NCBI RefSeq assembly: GCF_007829885.1
Contig: NZ_VIWW01000001.1
Location: 186,001-250,000 of the forward strand
DNA length: 64,000 bases
Source: Streptomyces brevispora
GTDB taxonomy: Bacteria > Actinomycetota > Actinomycetes > Streptomycetales > Streptomycetaceae
Direction: 5' to 3'
The stretch's first letter is position 1, and each line of letters begins with the position of its first letter. Made by a program: the position numbers and the translations under genes. Shown in pieces: positions 8,518 to 17,698 of the stretch. The notes under the pieces are model-generated. The model worked only from the letters and a program-made list of their open reading frames with translations, did no database searches and was not told the origin of the DNA.

Positions 8518-10932
8518 ATGAGCAAGACGGTGAAGGCGCCGCCGGCCACGGTAGCCGACGACGAACTGGCGGCTCTGGTCGCGCACTGGCAGGCCGCGAA
8601 CTATCTCGCGGTCGGTCAGATCTACCTCATGAGCAACCCGCTGCTCACCGAGCCCCTGCGCCCCGATCACATCAAGCCCCGTCTTCTCGGGCACTGGGGC
8701 ACCTCTCCGGGGCTGAACCTCGTCTACACCCATCTCAACCGCGTCATCAGAGCCCGGGAACAGGACACGGTCTGCGTCTGGGGGCCGGGGCACGGGGGCC
8801 CTGCGGTACTGGCCAATTCGTGGCTGGAGGGCAGCTACTCGGAGACCTATCCGGATGTCCGCAGGGACGCGGAGGGCATGGCCCGTCTCTTCGGCCAGTT
8901 CTCCTTCCCCGGCGGCGTGCCCAGCCATGTCGCGCCCGAGACGCCGGGCTCGGTCCATGAAGGCGGTGAGCTCGGCTACGCCCTCTCCCACGCCTACGGC
9001 GCCGCCTTCGACAACCCGGACCTGCTGGTCGCGTGTGTGATCGGCGACGGGGAGGCGGAGACCGGGCCGCTTGCCGCGTCCTGGCACTCGAACAAGTTCC
9101 TCGACCCCGTGCACGACGGCGCGGTGTTGCCGATCCTCCATCTCAACGGATACAAGATCGCCAATCCGACCGTACTGGCGCGTATTCCCGAGGCGGAGCT
9201 GGACGAGCTGCTGCGCGGGTACGGTCACGACGTGCTCCACGTCAGCGGGAGCGACCCTGCTGTGGTGCACCGGGCCATGGCCGCCGCCCTGGACACCGCG
9301 CTGGACCGCATCGGCCTGATCCAGCGCGCCGCCCGTGCGGGAGGAACGGCGGAGCGGCCCCGCTGGCCGGTGATCGTCCTGCGGACGCCCAAAGGCTGGA
9401 CCGGGCCCACCACGGTGGACGGACTACCGGTCGAGGGTACCTGGCGTGCCCACCAGGTACCGCTGTCCGGCGTCCGGGACAACCCCGAGCATCTGCGGCA
9501 ACTGGAGGCGTGGCTGCGCTCGTACCGGCCCGGGGACCTCTTCGACTCCGACGGCCGCCCCACCTCGCAGGTCCTCGCCTGTGTTCCCGAAGGCGCTCAC
9601 CGGCTCGGCTCGACGCCGCACGCCAACGGAGGGCTCCTGCTGCGCGAACTGCCCGTGCCCCAGCTGGAGCGGTTCGCCGTGGACGTCGACGCCCCGGGAT
9701 CGGCCGTGCACGAGCCGACTCGGGTGCTGGGTGGGCTGCTGGAGGCCGTCATGGGAGCCACGCGTGAACGGCGGGACTTCCGGGTCGTCGGCCCCGACGA
9801 GACGGCGTCGAACCGCCTTCAGGATCTGTACCGGGCCACGGGCAAGGCGTGGCAGGCGGGTACCGAGGAAACGGACGAGCATCTGGACCGGCACGGCCGC
9901 GTCATGGAAATCCTGTCCGAGCACACCTGCCAGGGCTGGCTGGAGGGCTATCTCCTCACCGGCCGGCACGGCTTCTTCTCGTGTTACGAAGCCTTCGCTC
10001 ACATCGTGGACTCCATGGTCAACCAGCACATCAAGTGGCTGAAGGTGTCCCGGGGTCTTCCATGGCGCCGCCCGATCGCCTCGCTGAACTACCTGCTGAC
10101 CTCTCACGTGTGGCGCCAGGACCACAACGGCTTCTCTCACCAGGACCCTGGCTTCGTCGACCACGTCCTCAACAAGGCCCCGGAGGTCGTACGCGTCTAC
10201 CTGCCCCCGGACACCAACACCCTGCTCTCGGTAGCCGACCACGTGCTGCGCAGCCGCGACTACGTCAATGTGATCGTCGCGGGCAAGCAGCCCTGCTTCG
10301 ACTGGCTCACCCTCGACGAGGCGCGCGCCCACTGTGCCCGCGGCGCGGGGGTCTGGCCCTGGGCGGGGACCGAGCGCGAGGACGAGGGGCCCGATGTGGT
10401 GCTCGCCTGCGCGGGAGACGTCCCGACCCAGGAGATCCTGGCCGCCGCCCAGCTGCTCCGGCTCCATCTGCCCCGGCTCGCCGTCCGGGTGGTCAACGTG
10501 GTCGATCTGGCACGCCTGCTGCCGGACACCCAGCACCCCCATGGGCTGTCCGACCGGCAGTACGACGCGCTGTTCACCCGGGACCAGCCGGTGATCTTCG
10601 CCTACCACGGGTACCCCTGGCTGATCCACCGCCTCGCCTACCGGCGCACCGGCCATCCCCACCTCCATGTGCGCGGCTATGAGGAGTCGGGCACCACGAC
10701 GACTCCCTTCGACATGGTGGTCCGCAACAACATGGACCGCTATCGGCTGGTCATGGATGTCATCGACCGGGTTCCGGGACTCGCGGTCCGTGCCGCCGGA
10801 GTCCGGCAGACGATGGAGGACGCCCGGCTGAGGCATCACGCCTGGATCCGCGAGCACGGAACGGATCTCCCTGAAGTGGCCGACTGGACCTGGCATCCCG
10901 GCCCCCGAGGAACCCGCCCCGCCCCGGCCTGA
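8518..10932 (+). CDS. xfp: Xylulose-5-phosphate/fructose-6-phosphate phosphoketolase
   Basis: An 804-residue thiamine-diphosphate enzyme that splits xylulose 5-phosphate (or fructose 6-phosphate) into acetyl phosphate plus glyceraldehyde 3-phosphate (or erythrose 4-phosphate). Length matches the family. Visible signatures are [10 protein letters not shown] and [10 protein letters not shown] at the N-terminus, [20 protein letters not shown] for ThDP/metal binding, [19 protein letters not shown] in the central domain, and [17 protein letters not shown] at the C-terminus. The ATG at 8518 follows GGAGG. In a dormancy-like cluster it would give ATP through acetyl phosphate without respiration. Confidence 0.95.
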   Translation: MSKTVKAPPATVADDELAALVAHWQAANYLAVGQIYLMSNPLLTEPLRPDHIKPRLLGHWGTSPGLNLVYTHLNRVIRAREQDTVCVWGPGHGGPAVLANSWLEGSYSETYPDVRRDAEGMARLFGQFSFPGGVPSHVAPETPGSVHEGGELGYALSHAYGAAFDNPDLLVACVIGDGEAETGPLAASWHSNKFLDPVHDGAVLPILHLNGYKIANPTVLARIPEAELDELLRGYGHDVLHVSGSDPAVVHRAMAAALDTALDRIGLIQRAARAGGTAERPRWPVIVLRTPKGWTGPTTVDGLPVEGTWRAHQVPLSGVRDNPEHLRQLEAWLRSYRPGDLFDSDGRPTSQVLACVPEGAHRLGSTPHANGGLLLRELPVPQLERFAVDVDAPGSAVHEPTRVLGGLLEAVMGATRERRDFRVVGPDETASNRLQDLYRATGKAWQAGTEETDEHLDRHGRVMEILSEHTCQGWLEGYLLTGRHGFFSCYEAFAHIVDSMVNQHIKWLKVSRGLPWRRPIASLNYLLTSHVWRQDHNGFSHQDPGFVDHVLNKAPEVVRVYLPPDTNTLLSVADHVLRSRDYVNVIVAGKQPCFDWLTLDEARAHCARGAGVWPWAGTEREDEGPDVVLACAGDVPTQEILAAAQLLRLHLPRLAVRVVNVVDLARLLPDTQHPHGLSDRQYDALFTRDQPVIFAYHGYPWLIHRLAYRRTGHPHLHVRGYEESGTTTTPFDMVVRNNMDRYRLVMDVIDRVPGLAVRAAGVRQTMEDARLRHHAWIREHGTDLPEVADWTWHPGPRGTRPAPA

Positions 10933-10961
10933 CACGTCACACACCCCTCTTGGAGGCCGCG

Positions 10962-11612
10962 ATGACCGTTTCCCCGCATTCGGTGAGAGACGTCATGACC
11001 CGCACGGCGGTTGCCATCGGCCGCGACGCCGGCTACAAGGAGATCGTGGAGCTGATCGAGCAGTGGGAGGTCAGTGCCCTTCCGGTGCTTGCAGGAGAGG
11101 GGCGGGTTGTCGGCGTCGTCTCGGAGGCCGATCTCCTCCTCAAGGAGGAACACAGGGACGACGACCCCGCCCGGGCGGCGGAGCCGGGCCCGGACCGGAC
11201 GAAGGCCGGCGGGATCACCGCCGAGGATCTGATGTCCAGCCCGGCGGTGACGGTGCACGCGGACGCGACCATCGCCGAGGCCGCGAGGATCATGGCGCGG
11301 CGCAAGGTGAAGAGGCTGCCCGTGGTCGACTGGGCCGGCCTACTGGAAGGCGTGGTGAGCCGGAGTGACCTGCTCAAGGTGTTCCTGCGCCCCGATGAGG
11401 AAATCGCTAGCGAGATCCGCGCCACCGTTCTCGGCAAGGTGCCCGCAGCAGCGGGCGTGAACGCGACGGTGGCGGAGGGGATCGTCACCCTCAGCGGCGA
11501 TCTTCAGGACCGGTCGCTGATCCCGCTGCTGGCGAGGGCCGTGCGCGCGGTCGAGGGCACGGTCGACATCCGGGTGGCCCTCAGCGGCCCGCCCACGCGA
11601 ACCGGCGGATAG
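10962..11612 (+). CDS. CBS-domain pair with C-terminal BON domain (copy 1)
   Basis: A 216-residue cytosolic protein. It has two CBS motifs (VRDVMTRTAVAIGRD to VGVVSEADLL, and AEDLMSSPAVTVHAD to VVSRSDLLKVFL) followed by a BON domain from about residue 145 (IRATVLGKVPAAAGVNATVAEG). CBS pairs bind adenosyl ligands; BON domains bind membranes or phospholipids. The ATG at 10962 follows GGAGG at 10952, only 29 bases after the phosphoketolase stop, so the two are probably co-transcribed. A close paralogue is at 15004. Such proteins recur in actinobacterial hypoxia-response clusters. Confidence 0.9.
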   Translation: MTVSPHSVRDVMTRTAVAIGRDAGYKEIVELIEQWEVSALPVLAGEGRVVGVVSEADLLLKEEHRDDDPARAAEPGPDRTKAGGITAEDLMSSPAVTVHADATIAEAARIMARRKVKRLPVVDWAGLLEGVVSRSDLLKVFLRPDEEIASEIRATVLGKVPAAAGVNATVAEGIVTLSGDLQDRSLIPLLARAVRAVEGTVDIRVALSGPPTRTGG

Positions 11613-11654
11613 CAGGGCATCGGCCGCGCCGGGAGATCCCTGCCGGGAGGTTGT

Positions 11655-12410
11655 TCAGGGCGATTCGCCGGGGTTGCCGTTTTCGGCGTGGAGGGTTCTC
11701 GCCTGCCCGCCCAGCGGGGTGCCCAGGGAGTTCACGATGCGGCGGCCCGTGATGCGCCGGGGTGAGATGGCGAGCCAGAGGGGGCGTTCCCCTCCCGCCC
11801 AGGCCAGGCCGCGCGCCTTCGGTTCGAGCTCGCGGATGGTGTCGGGGTCGGTGATGCGACGGGCTTCCCCGACCACCAGGACGCTCCATCCCTGGCTGAA
11901 GGCGTCGTCGATGTGGTCCACCTCGAACGCGACCTCGGTGGCTTCGGCAGCGGCGGCCGGCACGGTGTCGGAAGCGGTCCGGTAGACGATCTCGTCGTCG
12001 GCGACGAGGTAGTTGACCGGTACGACGGAGGGGCCGTCGGAGGCGATGAGGGCAACCCTGCCGACGCCGCCGGGGGAGAGCAGGGCGCGACATTCGTCTT
12101 CGCCGAGTTCTCGCAGGCCGGCGTCGCGGAGGGCGGACCCACGGCCCTGCGGACGGTCGACGGTTCCTCCGGTGAGGTCGGGGACCGTGGTCTGCAGGGC
12201 GTCCGCGATCCGGAGCATGACACCGATGCCGGGGGCTGATTCCCGGTCTTCGAGGTAGTCGATGTAGGTGGGTGCGGTTCCGCTGCGCTCGGCCAGCTCC
12301 TGACGGGAAAGTCCGAGGGCCTCGCGCCGTACGGTGACCCGGCGGCCGAGGTCCGTGCGGCGGGAGCCGTCTCCCTGCGGGCGGGAGGGGAAAGGTATCG
12401 GGTCCGGCAT
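11655..12410 (-). CDS. HTH-XRE protein fused to a pyridoxamine-phosphate-oxidase-like domain
   Basis: A 251-residue two-domain protein. Residues about 18-75 form an XRE-type helix-turn-helix (VTVRREALGLSRQELAERSG then PTYIDYLEDRES). The rest is a split-barrel PNPOx-like flavin/F420-binding domain (CRALLSPGGVGRVALI through VPVNYLVADDEIVYRT to GRRIVNSLG). This fusion is known in Streptomyces, often near universal stress proteins, and suggests a redox-responsive regulator. ATG at 12410 is preferred over 12425, as GGAGG lies eight bases before it. The upstream region is unusually AT-rich. Confidence 0.85.
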   Translation of the reverse strand: MPDPIPFPSRPQGDGSRRTDLGRRVTVRREALGLSRQELAERSGTAPTYIDYLEDRESAPGIGVMLRIADALQTTVPDLTGGTVDRPQGRGSALRDAGLRELGEDECRALLSPGGVGRVALIASDGPSVVPVNYLVADDEIVYRTASDTVPAAAAEATEVAFEVDHIDDAFSQGWSVLVVGEARRITDPDTIRELEPKARGLAWAGGERPLWLAISPRRITGRRIVNSLGTPLGGQARTLHAENGNPGESP

Positions 12411-12429
12411 GTCATTCGCCTCCATAGGA

Positions 12430-12490
12430 TGCCTGGAAGTATTTGAAATATTGATATAGACCATGAATTCGAAATAATCTCCGAAAAAGA
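12430..12490. promoter_or_regulatory. AT-rich promoter region of the HTH-PNPOx gene
   Basis: About 60 bases here are far richer in A and T than the rest of the window, with runs such as TATTTGAAATATTGATATA. It sits just upstream of the leftward HTH-PNPOx gene. On the minus strand TATCAATATT could supply a -10. Such patches in Streptomyces are typical of Lsr2-bound or acquired DNA. No exact promoter can be fixed. Confidence 0.4.
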
Positions 12491-12564
12491 CGGAGGGCAA
12501 GGCGAGTGATGTCGACGGCTGCCTGACTGCGCTTCGCGGGGAGCGCCGGGTTGCGCTGACCAGG

Positions 12565-12774
12565 ATGTGGCGTCTGTGCCGAGCGGAGCTGGTGGGCTTC
12601 GCCGGGGTCATGGCGTACGGGATGCCCGCGTACGAGCGGGACGGGAACCGCCACGGAGCCGAGTGCCGGATGAGCCTTCCGGCGCAGACCCAAAGAGCAC
12701 CGACCGGGTGCTTCGTGTGCACTGTCCGCCACGGGGCGGCTGTCCTGCTCACCCTCGTACAGCGGACGCTGTGA
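12565..12774 (+). pseudogene. Possible remnant of a DUF1801-like gene
   Basis: A short plus-strand frame carrying CRAELVGFAGVMAYGMPAYERDG, which resembles the MxYGMPxYxxDG core of DUF1801 (YdhG/iron-chaperone-like) proteins. After this block the reading frame loses resemblance, and there is no normal N-terminus. It is best read as a decayed fragment. Recognition is from memory of the motif only. Confidence 0.35.
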
Positions 12775-12793
12775 GCACATCTCGGCACGCCTA

Positions 12794-13396
12794 GTTCGCT
12801 GGCAGAACGGTGTCGTCGACCAGCCCGGTTGTGATGGTCACGTCCTTGATCCACAGATTCTCCAGGTGGAGGGTCGCGGGTTTTCCGTGCACGCCGATGT
12901 TGGCGACCCGGCCGCCGGGGCGGACCATCCGGGTGCACAGGTCGAAGGTCTCGGGCAGTCCGACCGCTTCGACGGCCACGTCGGCACCGAGGCCGCCGGT
13001 GAGATCGGCGACGAGCCGTTCAGGGTCTTCGGTGCTGAGGACTGTGGCGTCGGCACCTGTCGCCCGTGCGGCGGTCAGTCGGGATTCGGCGAGGTCGACG
13101 ACGATGATCCGCTCGGGGGTGTAGAGCCGGGCGGCGGCGATGGAGGCGAGGCCGATGGGGCCGGCGCCCACGATGACGACGGTGTCGCCAGGCCGCACTT
13201 GGCCGTTGAGTACTCCCACCTCGTAGGCGGTGGGAAGGATGTCGGCCAGCAGTACGGCGTCGGCGCTGTCGACAGCGCTGGTCAGGGGATGCAGGGAGAG
13301 GCCGGCGAAGGGGACGCGTACGTACTCGGCCTGGGTTCCGTCGATCAGATGGCCCAGGACCCAGCCGCCGCCTCCCTGGCACACGAGTGCTTTCAT
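12794..13396 (-). pseudogene. NAD-dependent zinc alcohol dehydrogenase, internally deleted
   Basis: A 201-codon frame starting MKALVCQG, the usual N-terminus of medium-chain alcohol dehydrogenases, that passes directly into GGGWVLGHLIDGTQAEYVRVP, which normally lies well over 100 residues later. The deleted part would hold both zinc sites (CGTDLH region, GHE and the four-Cys lobe). The Rossmann fold is intact (VVIVGAGPIGLASI). The C-terminus also stops early at TTGLVDDTVLPAN instead of running to about 340 residues. The deletion is in frame, so a stable NAD-binding stub could still be made, but it cannot be a zinc ADH. Confidence 0.8.
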
Positions 13397-13459
13397 CGCG
13401 GTGACCTCGCTCTCGGATGTCGCGTTCGGTCACCTTTCAGCTTCTCGCGGGCCGTCGGA

Positions 13460-13496
13460 TCGGGCATCCGGGGCGGGATGGGTCCCGGATGCCCGA
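13460..13496. promoter_or_regulatory. Perfect 13-base inverted repeat before the MBL nuclease gene
   Basis: TCGGGCATCCGGG (13460-13472) and CCCGGATGCCCGA (13484-13496) are perfect complements around an 11-base spacer. It lies in the 158-base divergent region between the broken ADH and the MBL-fold gene, 59 bases before the latter's ATG. It could be an operator or a 5'-UTR hairpin. No T-run follows, so a terminator is less likely. Confidence 0.45.
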
Positions 13497-13554
13497 CCGG
13501 GGACCGGCCCGGACACTGGAGGGGAGTGCCCTTGTCGGTGAGGAGGTCGCTGCG

Positions 13555-14982
13555 ATGGAGGAGCCGTCCGTGCGCCCGGCCCCGGGCCGGGTGGTGCCGT
13601 CGCTGCTGACCTTCCTCGGCGGGGTGGGCACGGTCACCGGCAGCAAGTTCCTCGTCGAGGGCGCGCGCTCCCGCGTTCTGGTCGACTGTGGACTGTTCCA
13701 GGGGCTCGCCGATCTGCGGCGCCGCAACTGGCGTCCGCTGTCCTGCGACGCCCGGGACATCCACGCCGTGGTCGTCACCCACGCCCATCTGGACCACTGC
13801 GGCTATCTTCCCCGCCTCGTCCGGCACGGATTCCGGGGCCCCATCCTGACCAGCGCGAACACGGCAAGGTTGGCGGAGATCGTGCTGCGCGACAGCGCCC
13901 GGCTTCAGACCGAGGCGGCCCAGCACGCCAATGAGCACGGCTGGTCCAAGCACCGGCCCGCCCAGCCGCTCTACGACGACCTCGATGTCGACCGGACGGT
14001 GTCCTTCTTCGACCCGGTGGGCATGGACACCGAGGTCGAGATCATGGCGGGCATCCGGCTGACCTTGCACTCCGCCGGGCACATCCTCGGCTCGGCCTGG
14101 GCCCGGCTCGTTCTGGAGGACGGGCACACCCTCGCCGTGAGCGGAGACCTGGGCCGCCCGGGGCATCCGCTGCTGAAGCCGGCGGCGCCCTTCTCCAGCG
14201 CGGACGTGCTGCTCATGGAGTCCACCTACGGCAACCGCCGTCACGACGATGCGACCGGCAGGGCCCTCTTCGCCGATGTCGTCGGCCGGACGGTTCGGCG
14301 AGGCGGCATCGTGGTGATACCGGCGTTCGCCCTCGACCGGACCGAGGTCGTCCTGCACGAACTCGCCGCCCTGCGCCGAGCAGGCACCCTGCCCGACGCC
14401 GTGCCCGTCTTCGTGGACAGCCCCATGGCCTTGGCCGCCCTGGAGGTCTACCGCGACGCCGTCCGAGCCCGAGCGCCCGAGCTGCGGCCCGGTATCTCCG
14501 CCGACGGCACGGACACCCTGCACCAGGCGCCCTTCCTCACCGCCCGCACCGTCCAGGAGTCCATCGCCATCAGCGAGGCGACCGGCCCCGCCGTGATCGT
14601 CTCCTCCGCCGGCATGGCGACCGGCGGTCGCGTCGTCCACCATCTGCGCCGGCTGCTGCCCGACCCGCGCAACGCCGTCGCCATCGTGGGCTTCGCCGCC
14701 GAAGGCACCCGGGCCCGGGACCTGGTCGACGGCGCGCGCACCCTGAAGATGTTCGGCGAGTACGTGCCCGTCCGCGCCGAGGTCGCCGACGTACCCCACT
14801 TCTCGGCCCATGCCGACGCCGCACAGATCGTCGAGTGGCTCTGGGGGGCGCCCGCCCCCCAGACGACGTACCTGGTCCACGGTGAGCCCGATGCCTCGGC
14901 CGCGCTCCGGCAGCGGATGGACCGTGAACTGGGCTGGACCGCCGTCGTCCCCCGGCCGGGGGAAGCGGTCCTGGTCCGCTGA
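13555..14982 (+). CDS. MBL-fold beta-CASP ribonuclease-like protein
   Basis: A 475-residue metallo-beta-lactamase/beta-CASP protein of the RNA-processing (CPSF/YSH1-like) group. The zinc motifs are in order: [11 protein letters not shown] (HxHxDH), [18 protein letters not shown], then the beta-CASP motifs [17 protein letters not shown] and [12 protein letters not shown], ending YLVHGEP. I use ATG 13555, preceded by GAGGAGGT, rather than frames beginning further upstream, because the fold starts with [14 protein letters not shown]. It is followed after 21 bases by the second CBS-BON gene. Homologues occur in actinobacterial stress clusters; the substrate RNA is unknown. Confidence 0.9.
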   Translation: MEEPSVRPAPGRVVPSLLTFLGGVGTVTGSKFLVEGARSRVLVDCGLFQGLADLRRRNWRPLSCDARDIHAVVVTHAHLDHCGYLPRLVRHGFRGPILTSANTARLAEIVLRDSARLQTEAAQHANEHGWSKHRPAQPLYDDLDVDRTVSFFDPVGMDTEVEIMAGIRLTLHSAGHILGSAWARLVLEDGHTLAVSGDLGRPGHPLLKPAAPFSSADVLLMESTYGNRRHDDATGRALFADVVGRTVRRGGIVVIPAFALDRTEVVLHELAALRRAGTLPDAVPVFVDSPMALAALEVYRDAVRARAPELRPGISADGTDTLHQAPFLTARTVQESIAISEATGPAVIVSSAGMATGGRVVHHLRRLLPDPRNAVAIVGFAAEGTRARDLVDGARTLKMFGEYVPVRAEVADVPHFSAHADAAQIVEWLWGAPAPQTTYLVHGEPDASAALRQRMDRELGWTAVVPRPGEAVLVR

Positions 14983-15003
14983 CCCTGAAAGGAGCTGGAC
15001 CCT

Positions 15004-15672
15004 ATGCCCCGCAGTCCCTACACCGTCGGTGAGGTGATGACCGCACCCGTCGTCGCCCTCTATGCCGGGGCGGGGTTCAAGGAGATCGCCGCCACCTTGA
15101 AGAAGTGGAGGATCACTGCCATGCCAGTGCTGGACGGTGAACGGCGCGTCATCGGCGTGGTGTCCGAGGCGGACCTGCTGGCCAAGGAGGAGTTCCACGA
15201 CCGGCAGCCGGGGATGATCGAGCAGCAGAGGCTCGACCGCACGGCGAAGGCCGGCTCGGTCTCCGCCGGGGATCTCATGACCGCACCCGCGCTGACTGTC
15301 CGAGCCGACGCGACCCTCCCTCAGGCGGCTCGGATCATGGCCCGGAACAGGGTCAAGCGCCTGCCCGTGGTAAACGGCGACGGTGTCCTGACGGGTGTCG
15401 TCAGCCGCTCCGACCTTCTGAAGGTGTTCCTCCGCCCGGACGACGACATCGCGGCCGAAGTGCGACGCGACGTGGTGGAGCTGGTCTTCCCCGTCTCCCA
15501 CAGGCACGTTCACGTCACGGTCAGCGAGGGGGTCGTCACCCTCACCGGGACTGTTCCCGAGCGGGACCACATCTCCCTGGCCGAACGGCTCGCACACACC
15601 GTCGAGGGCGTGGTCGCCGTGGAATGCGTCCTCAGCAGTCCGCCGTACGTCACCGGTTCACCGGCCCTCTGA
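15004..15672 (+). CDS. CBS-domain pair with C-terminal BON domain (copy 2)
   Basis: A 222-residue paralogue of the protein at 10962 with the same order: CBS (VGEVMTAPVVALYAG to GVVSEADLLAKEE), CBS (AGDLMTAPALTVRAD to VVSRSDLLKVFLRPD), then BON (VRRDVVELVFPVSHRHVHVTVSEG). AAAGGAG precedes the ATG. With the MBL nuclease 21 bases upstream it probably forms a two-gene operon. The two copies share layout and many identical blocks, suggesting duplication within the cluster. Its 3' end overlaps the broken GH65 frame by 15 bases. Confidence 0.9.
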   Translation: MPRSPYTVGEVMTAPVVALYAGAGFKEIAATLKKWRITAMPVLDGERRVIGVVSEADLLAKEEFHDRQPGMIEQQRLDRTAKAGSVSAGDLMTAPALTVRADATLPQAARIMARNRVKRLPVVNGDGVLTGVVSRSDLLKVFLRPDDDIAAEVRRDVVELVFPVSHRHVHVTVSEGVVTLTGTVPERDHISLAERLAHTVEGVVAVECVLSSPPYVTGSPAL

Positions 15673-16368
15673 GCGCACTCCGTGCCTTGGCCGGTGCGGG
15701 CCCACAGCCGACGGTCGGATCCAAGGCCGGGCCACTCGGTGATCACCCGCTTCAGAAGCACCGCTGCGGCGCCTGACCGTGCCCAGGGACACGTCACCCG
15801 TGCGGACGTCCGTGAGGTGGCGTCCGGCAAGCTGCTGGTACCGCCTGACACCGCTGTTGGTGACCGTCCCGTCGATCGCGGACTCTACCTCGATGTCGCC
15901 GGACCAGCCTTCTGCGCTGAGTTCGGTCCGCAGCAGTGCGAGGTGGGGCATGGCCATGTGGACCAGGCGCAGTTGCCGCACAGCGATCCGGCGGCCGTCC
16001 GTCTCATAGCGCAGGGTGCGTTCCAGGATTCCTGAGCGCAGGTCGAGCTCTTGGTGGTGGTCGAGGAGGCAGTGGGTGTCCGGGGTGAGCCAGCCGGTGT
16101 CCGGGCCGTCCCGGAGGCGGAAGCGCACAGGGAGCCAGTTGAGCAGGTTGACCATGTCCTCGTTCTCGATCCGGTGTCCGGCCACCTCAGAGGTGAGCCG
16201 GTTGTAGCAGCCCGCGGCGTAGGTGCCCGGATAGTGGAAGGCGTCCGCCGCGCATTCGGGGGCGGCACCCCGGATCGCGAAGCACCCGTTGCCGAGGGTG
16301 CACAGGGCTTCCCTCAGTCCCTCGTGTTCCGGGTCGTAGCCGTCGTACGCCCAAGTCCAGTCGGCCAT
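15658..16368 (-). pseudogene. GH65 disaccharide phosphorylase/hydrolase, N-terminal fragment
   Basis: A 236-codon frame whose first roughly 195 residues match the N-terminal beta-sandwich of family GH65 (trehalose/maltose/kojibiose phosphorylases): WAYDGYDPEHEGLREALCTLGNG, then IENEDMVNLLNWLP and VESAIDGTVTNSGV. After LAGRHLTDVRTGDVSLG the sequence becomes unrelated, Arg-rich and stops. The catalytic (alpha/alpha)6 barrel, normally another 500 or more residues, is absent. The HAD gene directly upstream is also broken; HAD plus GH65 is a usual operon for phosphorolysis and beta-phosphoglucomutase. Confidence 0.8.
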
Positions 16369-16370
16369 GG

Positions 16371-16700
16371 TCAGTCCCTCGGGGAGAGCAGTTCTGCGAG
16401 GTCGTCGACGACGAGGTCCGCGCCGTGGCGCAGCAGCCGGGTCCGGGTGGCAAAAGTGGCCGCCCGGTCCACTCCGACGACGAGGCCAAAGTGCCCGTCG
16501 CGGCCGGCCTCGACCCCGGCGACGGCGTCCTCCACGACCGCAGTGCGGGCGGCCGGCACTCCGAGGCGGCGGGCGGCCTCCCCCGCGCAGGAACTCGTCG
16601 AAGGCCGTCTGCCACGCGGTGGCGTGCAGGCGTGCGGAGTCGGTGATGACGCCGTCGGTGTCGAAGACAACCGCCCGGATGCCGCGCAGTACGGGCGGTA
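16371..16700 (-). pseudogene. HAD-family phosphatase/beta-phosphoglucomutase, internally deleted
   Basis: On the minus strand, LRGIRAVVFDTDGVITDSA (Asp nucleophile motif DTDGV, around 16690-16635) continues to TAFDEFLR. It then breaks at about 16590 into another frame reading EAARRLGVPAARTAVVEDAVAGVEAGR, the motif-IV region that normally lies more than 100 residues later, and ends DLAELLSPRD. The cap domain and motifs II-III are missing and the two parts are out of frame. It precedes the truncated GH65 gene by two bases, so the operon was lost as a unit. Confidence 0.75.
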
Positions 16701-16744
16701 CCTTCCGCTGGTCGTCGGGGCCCCCGCGGCGGCAAACATGGTGT

Positions 16745-17636
16745 TCACGCCCGCTGCGGAACCACCGCTACGGGGCACAGGGCGTGGTGCAGGAGGGTGT
16801 GGGCGACGGGCCCGAGTTGCAGTCCGAAGTGACCTGCGCGGCGCAGAGCGCCGACGACCAGGAGGTCTGCGGTGGATGAGGCGTTCAGCAGGACGTTCCG
16901 GGCGGGGCCTTCGCCTGCCTGCCGGTGTGCCTCGACGGACGGGTGGTCCGCGGCGGCGTCATGCAGTGATTTCTCGATGTGGTCCGCGGCCGTCGTCTCG
17001 TACCGCCGGGTGGCTTCCTGGTCGGGCATGGAGGAAAGGCCGCCCTCTGTCAGGGGGCAGCGCCAGGCCCGTACGGCCAGCAGGGCCGCTTCCCGGGCCG
17101 CCGCCTCGCGGAAGGCGAAGCGGACCGCGGCCTCTCCTTCCCGCCCGTCGGCGACCCCGAGCACGATGCTGCGGTGGATCCCGGGGGGTGGCCTGGCTGT
17201 CGTGGCTGCCGCGCAGGACCACGACGGGGCAGTCGGCGCGGGCGGCGACCGCCAGGCTCACCGAGCCGAGCAGCAGGCCGGTGATCTCGCTGCGTCCCCG
17301 CGAGCCTGTGACCAGGGTCGACGCGTTACGACCGGCGTTCAGGAGTGCGGCCTCCGGGTCCTCCATCAGAATTTCGGTGGCGATCTTCAGATCGGGGTGC
17401 CGGCGCTGAGCGCGCTCCCTCGCGGAGCCGATGATGTTCTCGGCCAGCACGCGTTCGGACGGTCTGCCGAGCGTGTCGGTGAGCGCCGCTCCCTCGTACC
17501 GCTCCCCTTTCGAGGCGTGCACGAGCTGCAGCGGGACCTGGTGCAGCTCGGCTTCGTCTGCCGCCCAGTCCACCGCGCGGAGGCTGGAATCCGATCCGTC
17601 CACGCCTACCACCACGGGCAACTCCATTGTTCTCAC
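16745..17636 (-). pseudogene. Universal stress protein with a frameshift at a homopolymer
   Basis: The first UspA domain (MELPVVVGVDGSDSSLRAVDWAA to TGSRGRSEITGLLLGSV) reads from 17636 to about 17190. A run of six G on the plus strand (17183-17188) shifts the frame. The second domain (VLGVADGREGEAAVRF to LLVVGALRRAG and CPVAVVPQRA) continues in another frame to 16745. Deleting one base from the run restores a tandem Usp of about 295 residues. Either a sequencing error or a real frameshift fits. A homologous intact Usp is immediately upstream. Confidence 0.8.
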
Positions 17637-17698
17637 GTCCTTCCTTCTCGCACCGAGTCGGCCCGGTCACCGGCAGAGCCCGGCGAGCGCCGAACCGG

